A stretch of DNA of 64,000 bases from IMG/VR virus record IMGVR_UViG_3300047496_000430, positions 62,001-126,000 of that record; one strand, written 5' to 3'. This document shows, in pieces, positions 15,281 through 23,302 of the stretch (its first letter is position 1; every line of letters begins with the position of its first letter). This DNA comes from a virus. The notes under the pieces were generated by a model, which ran no database searches, was not told where the DNA came from, and worked only from the letters and a program-made list of their open reading frames with translations. A program made the translations under genes and the position numbers.

Positions 15281-15831
15281 GGACTCTCCTTGGTCATACG
15301 GTCCATCCAGTCCGCGATGTGTCGATGCTCTTCTGCCGTACCGGAGTTCTTGAGCGTGTTCGCGCGCAGCGAGATGACGGCCACATTGCCGGGCACGTAC
15401 CCGCGCTCTGGAACGAGGCGGTCAAGAGAGGGACTGTTATCGTGCCGCTTCCGGGTCCCCTTCGCAAGACGGATTCCCAGTACAGGGCAGTGCGTTGGAA
15501 CCACGAGGTCTTCGAACACTAGAGTAAACGCAAGTCCTTTTCGTACGGCCCTGCGGCGTGCGGCCGTAAACGAGTACTTCAGTGCATTTTTCGCGTAGTA
15601 GGCTGCAGACCGTGCCTTCTCCGTCGAAGCGTTTTGTCGGTAGTATCGACGTTTACGGGCCTTTGCCTGCGCAGGCTTGTCCGCCTCATAGCGCTTCTGT
15701 TTCGCGCGTACCGCCTCTGGATGGGTAGCTGCGTAGTGCTTGTCATACGCACGCCGACAGGCACGGCACCAGTTCTTTCCCGGTGCCGTGCCTGTCGGCG
15801 TTCCTGCCGGCGCTTCTGACAGGTACGACAC
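15262..15831 (-). CDS. HNH-type endonuclease, probably frameshifted at its N-terminus
   Basis: The C-terminal domain matches a common phage HNH family: 'HCPVLGIRL', then 'SPSLDRLVPERGYVPGNV' and 'ISLRANTLKN'. The N-terminal part has one CxxC pair ('WCRAC') and a basic helix. The assigned start is a GTG at 15831. However, the ThyX stop overlaps an ATG at 15839 (TAATG) in a different frame, which encodes 'MFVCRTCQKRRQ', the missing first half of a CxxC...CxxC zinc ribbon. The gene is therefore probably one ORF broken by a one-base shift, and the shift lies within or next to the perfect 20-bp inverted repeat at 15751-15801. Homing-type endonucleases like this are often free-standing mobile genes. 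Confidence 0.75.
   Translation of the reverse strand: MSYLSEAPAGTPTGTAPGKNWCRACRRAYDKHYAATHPEAVRAKQKRYEADKPAQAKARKRRYYRQNASTEKARSAAYYAKNALKYSFTAARRRAVRKGLAFTLVFEDLVVPTHCPVLGIRLAKGTRKRHDNSPSLDRLVPERGYVPGNVAVISLRANTLKNSGTAEEHRHIADWMDRMTKESPCPKKR
15751..15801. repeat. Perfect 20-bp inverted repeat inside the HNH gene
   Basis: Arms at 15751-15770 and 15782-15801 are perfect reverse complements with an 11-base spacer (15771-15781). The arm begins ACGCCGACAGG and ends CGGCACC. The repeat is in coding sequence near the gene start and exactly where the two zinc-ribbon halves fall out of frame. It is longer than any other inverted repeat I found in the window. Confidence 0.95.
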
Positions 15832-15838
15832 ACGAACA

Positions 15839-16744
15839 TTAGTCGGTCACACCCATCCAGGGCTGCGGGAACAAATTAGGCCAGTTCTCCACAGCCACGC
15901 GCCGCAACGTACGCGCGAAGCGTTGAATCTCCAAATCGGCCGCGTTGTCCGCGCGTTCCTGAACCATTTTTGCGATGGCCATGGGATTTGTGGTCCACAC
16001 AAAACTAGTCTCGGCCTGGTGCGGGAGGAAGCTCGAGGCCGCTTCGTAGATGCGCTTCTTGTCGAGGCTCGTCGGCTTCTTACCGTGCTTCTCTTCGAAC
16101 GCCAGGACCTCCTGGTTCACCGCCATGCAGTAGGCGTCGTAGGAGGTCTGCATGGCGCGCTCGAAGTGGTCTTGCATCCACTGCGCGTCCGGTGTCGCCT
16201 CGTCCAAGTACCGCGGCGGCATGATGAAGAAGCCGTAGTGGTGTGTGAAGCGCGTCGACTCCTGCGACGGACTGCCCTCCTCGTCGCGGTCGGCACCGAC
16301 GTAGTTGCGGATGATTTCGTGGCTCACTCGGCGCGAGATGCCCCCGAAGAAGAACGACATCTTCGCGTGGTAGAGGATGCTCGAGTGCTTCACCGGGCCG
16401 GACTGTGTGTGCTGGATGTACTCCTTGTTGCCCTTCTTGCCGGCCTTGAGCCCGAAGCTGTCGTAGCACTTGCGGCCCGCGAGCTCGACGAGGAGCTCAT
16501 TCGCCGTGAGCCCGCGCGAGAGCGTCGCACCGCCCTCCTGCTGCGGAGGCACCTCCTCTTCCAGGTCGTGCGGGAAGAGTGCCTTCCAGTTCGAGGCGTC
16601 GTCGGGAAGGCACTCCGGACGGTGGTCTCCCACCCAGCCCATCATCTGCTCGATGCCAAGCGGCATCAGCGACATCTGCGCGATGGGGACAACGGTGGGG
16701 GCGGCGGTGAGGATGGTGACTTTCTTTACGAGCTCTTCGGACAT
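15839..16744 (-). CDS. thyX: Flavin-dependent thymidylate synthase ThyX (divergent)
   Basis: Makes dTMP from dUMP using FAD and methylene-tetrahydrofolate. The protein (301 aa) has the ThyX core 'GISRRVSHEIIRN' and 'PSQESTRF', corresponding to the E-x-S-x-R-[YF] end of the signature, plus 'AETSFVWTTNP'. The canonical RHR triplet reads R146-N147-Y148 here and a six-residue acidic insertion (around 152-157, DRDEEG) separates it from the Ser-Gln-Glu-Ser part. The N-terminal 70 residues are longer than usual. Candidate promoter B lies 34 nt upstream. It may keep activity with altered substrate contacts, which is inference. Confidence 0.85.
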   Translation of the reverse strand: MSEELVKKVTILTAAPTVVPIAQMSLMPLGIEQMMGWVGDHRPECLPDDASNWKALFPHDLEEEVPPQQEGGATLSRGLTANELLVELAGRKCYDSFGLKAGKKGNKEYIQHTQSGPVKHSSILYHAKMSFFFGGISRRVSHEIIRNYVGADRDEEGSPSQESTRFTHHYGFFIMPPRYLDEATPDAQWMQDHFERAMQTSYDAYCMAVNQEVLAFEEKHGKKPTSLDKKRIYEAASSFLPHQAETSFVWTTNPMAIAKMVQERADNAADLEIQRFARTLRRVAVENWPNLFPQPWMGVTD

Positions 16745-16777
16745 GGAACCTCCTGGCGTGTTGTTCGCGCCGAAGCC

Positions 16778-16806
16778 CTTATCCCACGAAGCTCAGTACC
16801 CTTGCG
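16778..16806 (-). promoter_or_regulatory. Candidate phage promoter B, before thyX
   Basis: On the minus strand, CGCAAG (16806-16801), a 17-nt spacer and GATAAG (16783-16778) precede the thyX ATG by 33 nt. The boxes differ by one base from those of promoter A at 3258-3286. The upstream box overlaps the end of the previous gene. An AGGAGG ribosome site follows at about 16749-16754. Confidence 0.55.
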
Positions 16807-17200
16807 GGTAGTAGCCGTATTGCTGCATCGGCGGCTGGGTGAGTGCGCGTTTACCAGCGGAGTAGGCGCGCCCGGCGACTGTGCCGACGAGCGGAGCAGC
16901 CCAACGACTGCCCAGCGCTTTACCGACCGCCGGCGAGATGTGCCCCGCCTGCGCGAGGTAGCGACCGAGATGCTCGAGGCCCTTCGTGGCGGCAACCCCG
17001 GAGACCATCCCACCAAGCGTGTCGCCACGGTCCGAGGACAAGCCACCGGTGGCCGCACCAACGGTCGCTCCTGGGTGTGCCGCCGCGAGCTCGACGCCCT
17101 TGCCGAGCAGGGCGCCGATGTCCACTCCTTCGCGCTCCGCGGCCTCCTTGGCAATGTGGCCGAGCTCGTCCAAGAACGCTGCGTAGTTGATGCGGGTCAT
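16793..17200 (-). CDS. Gly/Ala-rich protein with N-terminal AF-x-DEL motif, 135 aa
   Basis: The N-terminus reads 'MTRINYAAFLDELGHIAKEA', a terminal motif shared with the adjacent helicase and the pyrophosphatase-like protein at 24 kb. The rest is Gly/Ala-rich with possible weak membrane-inserting helices ('GATVGAATGGL', 'WAAPLVGTVAGRAYSAG') and a Tyr/Gln-rich C-terminus. No enzyme motif is present. The start ATG overlaps the helicase stop (ATGA). A virion internal or membrane-penetrating protein is possible; this is inference from the motif and composition. Confidence 0.65.
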   Translation of the reverse strand: MTRINYAAFLDELGHIAKEAAEREGVDIGALLGKGVELAAAHPGATVGAATGGLSSDRGDTLGGMVSGVAATKGLEHLGRYLAQAGHISPAVGKALGSRWAAPLVGTVAGRAYSAGKRALTQPPMQQYGYYPQGY

Positions 17201-18663
17201 GCAGTCCTCTGTTGTGGGAGTAGCTCGCGGAACTGACCAATGAGGTCTTCTTTTTCTTTCGACCGCAGCGCGAGGTACTCGTCTGCGGACAATCCTGGGC
17301 TGCCGATGCCATGGCGCTGGAAGAAGTTCTTGGGGCGCTGCGCGAGGTAGCGCTCGATGAGCACCTTCTGCTCCTCCGGCGGCAGGCCCGAGTGGCTCAT
17401 GTAGCGCGCGCCGCGGCCCTCGACCTGCTTCAACTTCTCAGCATTCCAGTGCGGCTCGAGGAGCTGCATCAAGCGCGTACCCTTCAGGTCGAGACCCTCA
17501 CCCCCGGCCGATGAGAGAAGAAGCGCCCTCAGCTTCCCTTCGTTGTAGTCGCGAACGAGTTGCTGGCGCGCGGCGTCTGGCATCTCGCCCGTGAACTCGC
17601 CGTAAGGAATCTTCGCCGCTTCGAGGCGGCGCTTGTACGGCGCGATGCCTGACTGCAGGTAGTTCGAGTAGACGACAGCCTTGGCGCGCGGGTTGTCGCC
17701 GAGCGTCTTCTGGAGACGCTGGAAGGCCATGTCGATTTTCGGCTCCTCTGCGCTTCCGCCTTCAGGCTGGAAGGGTGCTGTGCTGTTGGTGGTCTGACGC
17801 ACGGCATTCAGGAATGCGTTCAGCTCCGACACCTCGCGCTTGTTGGGCGGGAGCCCCTGCTTCACTTTCTCGATGATGTGTCGAGGTGCCGTCTCCGCCA
17901 GCGCGTCGTAGATGCCGACCTGCTTGCGCGTCATCGGAACGTGGACATCTTGCCGCGTGACCTCGGGGAAGTTCTCCGTCGACCCTGGATGGAAGTCTGT
18001 CCACTTGCCGTAGATTTCGCGCAGCTCACGCGCTTTCCGAGGGTTGAGCACGTCGCGCTCTCCGGGCTGGACCCCGCGAAACACACGGTCCACGAAGCCC
18101 GGCTTCTGGACCTGCGTGGTCACGTACTTAGAATTGAACGCGCGTTCGTCGGCAGGGAGCACATTCTCGCCGGCGGCGATGTTCACCAGCTGTGACAAGT
18201 CACTGGGTCGGTTGTAGAAGGGACTGCCGGTGAGCAGCAGACGCTTCTGCGCATCGCTGTCCGCGACCGCCTTCGCGCCCTTCCCACCGCTCTCTCGAAG
18301 GCGATGCGCCTCATCGACGATGAGCATCGGGTTTGCCGGCAAGGACCCGCGGCGCGCGGCCATCTGTAGCGTCGCAAGCTCTGCTGGCTGCGACTCTCCT
18401 GTCAGGTGCTTGGCGCGCTCCTTCTCATAGTTCTCCCGCAGTGCCGCGGGTACAACGACGGTTGCCGGCATCCGGAGAGCGTCCTGCGCCGCGATGGACG
18501 TGAGCGTCTTGCCTGACCCGAGACCGTGAATGGCGACAAGGCCCGGTTGGTCTTCCCGCTGAAGGCGCGACACGACGCGCTGCTGATGCGGCAGCAACGT
18601 CGTGGTGACCTCTGCAATCTTCGCGAGCTCGTCAGCGAAGGCGGCCAGCAGCACAGCGTTCAT
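17197..18663 (-). CDS. SNF2-type superfamily 2 helicase with N-terminal AF-x-DEL motif
   Basis: Complete 488-aa helicase. Motif I is 'HGLGSGKT' (46-53), motif II 'VDEAH' (116-120), motif III 'LLLTGSPF', motif V 'SSAGGEGLDL', and motif VI 'QVEGRGARYMSH'. The layout resembles SNF2-like NTPases found in virions or in large co-injected phage proteins, and it is smaller than chromatin remodellers. The first 20 residues carry 'LAAFADELAKIAEV'. It lies next to tail genes, not replication genes, which suggests a protein delivered with the genome. ATG start shares one base with the upstream stop. Confidence 0.85.
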   Translation of the reverse strand: MNAVLLAAFADELAKIAEVTTTLLPHQQRVVSRLQREDQPGLVAIHGLGSGKTLTSIAAQDALRMPATVVVPAALRENYEKERAKHLTGESQPAELATLQMAARRGSLPANPMLIVDEAHRLRESGGKGAKAVADSDAQKRLLLTGSPFYNRPSDLSQLVNIAAGENVLPADERAFNSKYVTTQVQKPGFVDRVFRGVQPGERDVLNPRKARELREIYGKWTDFHPGSTENFPEVTRQDVHVPMTRKQVGIYDALAETAPRHIIEKVKQGLPPNKREVSELNAFLNAVRQTTNSTAPFQPEGGSAEEPKIDMAFQRLQKTLGDNPRAKAVVYSNYLQSGIAPYKRRLEAAKIPYGEFTGEMPDAARQQLVRDYNEGKLRALLLSSAGGEGLDLKGTRLMQLLEPHWNAEKLKQVEGRGARYMSHSGLPPEEQKVLIERYLAQRPKNFFQRHGIGSPGLSADEYLALRSKEKEDLIGQFRELLPQQRTA

Positions 18664-19058
18664 CAGGGCTCCTCGGGCGGGGGCGGAGTTGAGTCACCCG
18701 GGAGGGCGATGTTCCACTTTTGCAGTACCGCGAACGAGAGCACGCGGTAGCCCCAACCAGAGAACCACCCAGTCCCGAGCCCGTACAGCAAGCGCGAGAC
18801 CGTTTGAGCAACGACAGCCGGGTACGGAAAGAAGGCGGGAGACACGCACCCGCAGAAGAGAAGTCCCAGGAACGCGGGGAGCGTGGGAAGCACGACACCT
18901 TCCCAGATGCGCTGTACGCGCGTGGTCGGCGTCTTCGACGACAACCCAGGCCACAAGGCCTCGCAGTACTTGCGGATGGTGAAGGATACGATGAAGAGTC
19001 CGAGCGCCAGAAGTGCGGTCGGAAGAACCAGGATGTCCTCGAGCTGATTCATCTTCAT
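18663..19058 (-). CDS. Membrane protein, 131 aa, possible holin
   Basis: Three hydrophobic segments are visible ('LPTALLALGLFIVSFTI', 'LPTLPAFLGLLFCGCV' and a third around 'LLYGLGTGWF'), with a proline-rich acidic C-terminal tail. Size and topology fit a class I holin, and no other holin is evident, but the lysozyme genes are 26-31 kb away, so the assignment is weak. ATG with AGGAGATGA ribosome site. Confidence 0.6.
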   Translation of the reverse strand: MKMNQLEDILVLPTALLALGLFIVSFTIRKYCEALWPGLSSKTPTTRVQRIWEGVVLPTLPAFLGLLFCGCVSPAFFPYPAVVAQTVSRLLYGLGTGWFSGWGYRVLSFAVLQKWNIALPGDSTPPPPEEP

Positions 19059-19155
19059 CTCCTGGCTCGGCTGGGAAGCGTAGAATCACTTCCGCAGCTC
19101 TGTGCCCTACGCTAGGGTCGACTGTACCTGAACGGAAAAACGGAGACCACCTCGC
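19059..19155. other. Divergent intergenic region with CCCTA-CGC-TAGGG repeat
   Basis: About 100 bp between two divergently transcribed genes. It holds a perfect 5-bp inverted repeat, CCCTA and TAGGG, around CGC (19105-19117). No sigma-70 promoter or copy of the GCAA/ATAAG boxes is evident. It should contain promoters for both directions, but I cannot define them. Confidence 0.4.
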
Positions 19156-19713
19156 ATGACCCACGACCCGAGTGCTGTTTTGGGACCGCTGGCTCCTTGC
19201 TCTGAAGCCCTCGTGTGGACGCTGCAATTCCCGACGCTGGAGGCTGCCAACGCAGCCATCACGGACCCGCGCTGGATGCTGTGGTTCTACACTACGGTAT
19301 CGTTCGGAAAGACCACGAGTCCACGCCTCCTGGTAGGCACGCTGCAGAAGCTGCTCAGCCTGCAAGTGAAAGAGCTGCCGCCCGCGGTCGGCGCGCTCTT
19401 CACCAGCGCCCTTACAGGCCTCGACGTCTACGCGCGCGGCGGAAATGTCCCCACACCCGACGCGCAGCTCCCCGCGAATGCCTGCACGGGCGCTCGAGGA
19501 AAAGGAGACGTGCAGACGGCTGCGAACATCGGCCGCGCCATCCTACAGGCACAACGCATCGCCAGTGCCTCGACACTCATCGTCGCCAACGCTGCGGCGC
19601 TCACCTTCGCCAAGATGCTCGTCCTCATCTGCGGTACCGACGCCGCAGCGAGTGCAGTGCTGAAGAGCTTCTTCCCCGATGACGTCTGGACCGCCCTCGT
19701 AGACGCGAGCTGA
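19156..19713 (+). CDS. Hypothetical protein, 185 aa (plus-strand pair, first gene)
   Basis: Not recognised. The protein is Ala/Leu/Thr-rich and helical, with two cysteines. It is transcribed against its neighbours together with the next gene, forming a two-gene island inside the leftward structural region. The ATG has GGAGACC upstream. No signal peptide or membrane helix is clear, although the C-terminal 'TLIVANAAALTFAKMLVLICG' is hydrophobic. Confidence 0.65.
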   Translation: MTHDPSAVLGPLAPCSEALVWTLQFPTLEAANAAITDPRWMLWFYTTVSFGKTTSPRLLVGTLQKLLSLQVKELPPAVGALFTSALTGLDVYARGGNVPTPDAQLPANACTGARGKGDVQTAANIGRAILQAQRIASASTLIVANAAALTFAKMLVLICGTDAAASAVLKSFFPDDVWTALVDAS

Positions 19714-19715
19714 AC

Positions 19716-20324
19716 ATGGCCCTTCAAAAAGACAACTGGCTGACATTTCTCGCGCAGAACCCTGACCTCGCGACCGACTGGGCGAAGCAACAGGACGGCG
19801 TGCTCTCCGCTTGGCAAAACGCCAACAGCGGTCCTTGGCTCTTGGACCTGACCTTCACCCTCGTCACCGACATGGCAACGCGCAACAGCATTCTGCTTGC
19901 GCTCGCTGACGTCATCGCAGCCGAGGACTGGACCGTGAAGGATGAGGGACTGAAGACCTACTTCTTGAAGCTGCTCACGGCGCTGCGCCTGCATCTCGCG
20001 AGCAACGTCGATGGTGGTCTTTCCCTCGCACGCGCACGTAAAGCGCATGCGCAGCTCGACTTCAAGAAGACGGATGCGAGCGAGATGTTCGCGCTCAACG
20101 CGCTATTTCATCTCGCAGCTGCCGCGCTTGAGACAACCACGCGCGTCTCCCCGCAAGTGCAAAGCGTGCTCGGCGCACTTGTCATGCTCCTCATCCGCAC
20201 TGGCCGCTGGACGGGCGTCTGTGACGGCCCGGCCCAGCTGCAGAAGAGCGCGGACGTACTGCGTGGTGCCCTGGCAGCGTACGCAGCAACGCTGCCCGCG
20301 CTCGCAGACAAGAGGACGTTCTAG
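19716..20324 (+). CDS. Hypothetical protein, 202 aa (plus-strand pair, second gene)
   Basis: Follows the previous gene by two bases. It is helical, Leu/Ala-rich and has no recognised motif. Both proteins of this island are similar in size and composition, which may hint at a shared complex. It ends four bases inside the convergent gene at 20321. Confidence 0.65.
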   Translation: MALQKDNWLTFLAQNPDLATDWAKQQDGVLSAWQNANSGPWLLDLTFTLVTDMATRNSILLALADVIAAEDWTVKDEGLKTYFLKLLTALRLHLASNVDGGLSLARARKAHAQLDFKKTDASEMFALNALFHLAAAALETTTRVSPQVQSVLGALVMLLIRTGRWTGVCDGPAQLQKSADVLRGALAAYAATLPALADKRTF

Positions 20325-21028
20325 TAGTCCGGTGCCGACATCGGGATGACGATGATGTGCATCACCGCGCCGACGTGACAGAGCGCACCACCCCAAGAAC
20401 CGGAAATGCCGAGCGCGAAACGGTCAGCACTTCCACCAAGCCCTGTCGTGAAGGGCATGTTGAACAGTGACGGCGTGCCCTTGCCGAACATGAGGTTTTG
20501 CTTCTGTTGGAAGGGCGCGGCGTCGACACCCGCAGGGAAGAACTGCGAGCGTCCCGCAACGTTTGGCGTCCACTGCGTATCGGTGACAGAGACGATGTCC
20601 CATCCTGCGTCTGCGCCGGGAATGGAGTCCGCCCAGAGTTGGTCGGCTTGTCCGAGCGCGGAGGTAACGGCATCGAATCGAAAGTCGACGTCGCCCCCGA
20701 CTGCGCCCGTTGTGACATCCAAGTAGAAGACTTCGAGGTACGCGCCGAGAATTGCGTAGGTCACCCCCGAGACGGGACGCCAGAGCTGCACGCGGTGAAC
20801 AGTCCCGTCCAGCGCCGCCGTATACGAGAGGGGGCAGTGGAGGGCAGTAAGGCTGCTCCCATCAGCAAAGAGGTTTGCGTTCGACGTCCACACATCGAAC
20901 GTAGTGCCCGGCGCAGAGGAGTCGTATGGCGTCGCAAGGTCGCCAGGCCACCCCGTGATGAGCAGGTCCTGGTCTTCGCCGGCGTAGTCCTGAAGCGGGA
21001 TGGCGGCTGTGCGAACTCGACGAGACAT
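20321..21028 (-). CDS. Virion structural protein, probable, 235 aa
   Basis: The frame extends to a TTG at 21040, but TTGGAG is itself the ribosome site for the ATG at 21028, so the start is placed there. The protein is beta-rich with many Gly/Ala/Asp turns ('SAPGTTFDVWTSNANL') and no enzyme motif, typical of tail or decoration proteins. It is the last gene of the leftward tail cluster. Confidence 0.65.
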   Translation of the reverse strand: MSRRVRTAAIPLQDYAGEDQDLLITGWPGDLATPYDSSAPGTTFDVWTSNANLFADGSSLTALHCPLSYTAALDGTVHRVQLWRPVSGVTYAILGAYLEVFYLDVTTGAVGGDVDFRFDAVTSALGQADQLWADSIPGADAGWDIVSVTDTQWTPNVAGRSQFFPAGVDAAPFQQKQNLMFGKGTPSLFNMPFTTGLGGSADRFALGISGSWGGALCHVGAVMHIIVIPMSAPDY

Positions 21029-21040
21029 GGTGCGCTCCAA

Positions 21041-23290
21041 TCACTCGGTGTAGCGGGTAACCGACCAGAAGACGCGGTCCTTGGCGACCACTCCCTCATA
21101 GACGTCCCAATAGTACGTGGCGGCGCCATCTCCGATGGGCGACAAAAGGGCATCGGTTCCGCTGAAGACCGAGGTGTAGCCCGTGACCGTGAAGCTCACG
21201 CCGTTGACGCGGCTGGTGTTCGTTCGGCGGATGGCGACAGTGAGCCGTCCCGAGTCGTAGTTGATGCCTGACGTGGATGCGTACGCAAAGTTGTTGAAAG
21301 TCATCCCGACGGTGCTTGCGCCCACCGGGTTGGTGCCATCGAGCAGCCACCGAATGATGCCGCCGTTACTGCCCGATGTCGCCAGGTTGATGACGGGCGC
21401 ACTACCCCCCGTCACTTCGTGAAGGCCCGACCGAATAAAGGCGACGTCGAGCCCTTTGGTGACCTCGAAGCCATCCTTGGCGAGCGGCACATGTGCACCA
21501 CTGCTGTTGAACTCCACCGCCCCGTCAAAATTGGCGGCGCCGTGTGCCGTGAGCGTTCCAAAAACGTCGAGCGTGTCTTGGACCGATACCGCTGAAGAGG
21601 GACCGAAGGTCGCATTGCCGAAGACATCTAGCGCGCCGAGGATGTTGGCACTGCCGTCACCCAGCAAGTAGCTGTACTCGATGTACTTGAAGCCAGAAGC
21701 GATGCCGCCGGACTGGTTGTAGCCGCCCCATGCGAAGGCCGCGCTGGTGCCGTCATCGCTGCGCGCAAAGAAGCGCGCGTACTCACTGTCGTTGACCGCT
21801 GAGACAGAGGCGTTCGGCAGCGAGGACCAGAAGAATCCACGGAAGTCCGTCGTCGGAGCAGGAAGGCCGAGCTTGAGCGCTCGGTAGCCTGCACCGCCGT
21901 CCGACGTGAACATCTCTGTACGCACCCACTCAACGATGGTTGCTGCCGTCGCCGGCGGGAAGTTCGGCGTCGAACCGTCGAGGAAAGCCATCGTGCCGGC
22001 AAGCGCGCTCGACAACGAGAGCATCGTCACGTTGTAGAGCACGCCTCCGACGTTCAATCGGATGATGTCGACGCCCTGCGCAAAGGCAGACATCGGCACG
22101 AGGCTCTCGAGGATGTAGAAGTGGTCGTTCGGACCGTTGAGCACCAACCCTGCGGCGTTGAGAGTCACTGAGGCGCCAGCACTGAGAACGGTGCGCGTCG
22201 TCAACGAAGCGCCCGTCGTCACGCGCCGAGAGCCGGCGTAGAAGCCGAACATTCCAGGTGTGTTGAGGAAGGGCTCTGTCTCCGTCGTGATGCGCCCGCC
22301 AAGAGCCACGAAGCCCGCCGAAACAGCTGCGCGGTCACCCGCCGCGGCGACGGCGACCTGGTCTTGTAGGACAGAGCCCCAAAGACCTCCGAGGACGTGC
22401 TCGCTGGTACCGAAGGATGTCGGTCCTGCCGACGCGATGGTGGAATAGCCGGTGACTCCGGGCCCTCCTGCCGTCGTGCGTGTGAACCAGCCTCCAGCAC
22501 CCGCCGTATCGAGGGCATTTGCTGCGGGGTGGTACGCGGGGTAGCCGACATCCTTCGCTGTCGCGTGTCTGTAGCGCTCGTCGAGACCTCCCCACGCGAG
22601 GTCATAGAGCGTGGTCGTCGGCGCCGCGTTCCACGGGATGCCCGCTGAGATGGGCCCCTGGATGGCGGCGAAGACCTCTTCGACCTGCGCATCAACAGCA
22701 ATGGTGCTGCGGATGCGCATCGTAGTGAGGAAGTCTGCCGGCAGCGTCGCGAGGTTCGTACGTTCGCCGTAGTAGAGGCTGTAGAGCGTCGTGTCGGGGA
22801 TGGAGAGGTTGAACGTGACGGTGACGTTACCCAGCGAGAAGCCCCCGCCGACGACGACGAGGCCGGAGTCGACCGCGGACGTCACGACGACCTTCGTGCC
22901 CCCGACGACGATGTCGTCGCCGTTCTGGTCGGTCAGGTGAAAGAGGTCCTCAAGCGTATCGCCGATGCCGCCCATGAAGACGCCGGGACCGGTGATGAGG
23001 ATGCTCGGAACGGGGCCCACCGCCGTGCCGTCGAGACGCACAGGAAGCGCCAAATCGCGATGCATCAGGTCATCGAGGAAGTCGGTGTTCTGTGCAAGCG
23101 CGAGCGCAGGACGATTCGCATCAGCGCTCGTCGCGTCCTCCCCGAAGGCGATGAAGTACGAGCCAACGTTCGGTCCACCGCCCTTCTGTCCGTCTGCAAA
23201 TGCGGGTGTGCCGGAGACTGCGTTGTTGATGTAGTCGTACCCGCCAGGGAGACCACCGAAGTAACTCGGAATTGCCAGCCGATGGAACAT
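21041..23290 (-). CDS. Tail fibre or baseplate structural protein, 749 aa
   Basis: Large beta-rich protein with many Gly, Ala, Thr and Ser residues. Near residues 570-620 there is a short repetitive stretch alternating 'LDVFGNATFG', 'LDVFGTLTAHG' and 'ANFDGAVEF', each unit about 16-19 residues, typical of beta-helical or fibre-shaft repeats. No peptidase or chaperone domain is recognised at the C-terminus. It lies 12 nt downstream of the 216-aa gene. Confidence 0.7.
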   Translation of the reverse strand: MFHRLAIPSYFGGLPGGYDYINNAVSGTPAFADGQKGGGPNVGSYFIAFGEDATSADANRPALALAQNTDFLDDLMHRDLALPVRLDGTAVGPVPSILITGPGVFMGGIGDTLEDLFHLTDQNGDDIVVGGTKVVVTSAVDSGLVVVGGGFSLGNVTVTFNLSIPDTTLYSLYYGERTNLATLPADFLTTMRIRSTIAVDAQVEEVFAAIQGPISAGIPWNAAPTTTLYDLAWGGLDERYRHATAKDVGYPAYHPAANALDTAGAGGWFTRTTAGGPGVTGYSTIASAGPTSFGTSEHVLGGLWGSVLQDQVAVAAAGDRAAVSAGFVALGGRITTETEPFLNTPGMFGFYAGSRRVTTGASLTTRTVLSAGASVTLNAAGLVLNGPNDHFYILESLVPMSAFAQGVDIIRLNVGGVLYNVTMLSLSSALAGTMAFLDGSTPNFPPATAATIVEWVRTEMFTSDGGAGYRALKLGLPAPTTDFRGFFWSSLPNASVSAVNDSEYARFFARSDDGTSAAFAWGGYNQSGGIASGFKYIEYSYLLGDGSANILGALDVFGNATFGPSSAVSVQDTLDVFGTLTAHGAANFDGAVEFNSSGAHVPLAKDGFEVTKGLDVAFIRSGLHEVTGGSAPVINLATSGSNGGIIRWLLDGTNPVGASTVGMTFNNFAYASTSGINYDSGRLTVAIRRTNTSRVNGVSFTVTGYTSVFSGTDALLSPIGDGAATYYWDVYEGVVAKDRVFWSVTRYTE

Positions 23291-23302
23291 GGAGGTCTCC
23301 CG

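Noticed and set aside
15262-15839. Programmed -1 frameshift for the HNH gene
   Set aside because: The bases at the change of frame (CGG GAA AGA reading) do not form an X-XXY-YYZ heptamer compatible with tandem slippage. A mutation or sequencing error is more likely, although the hairpin keeps recoding possible.
15740-17236. 498-aa plus-strand frame across thyX and neighbouring gene
   Set aside because: It is antisense to ThyX, which has recognisable motifs, and has Arg-rich composition without a folded-domain signature.
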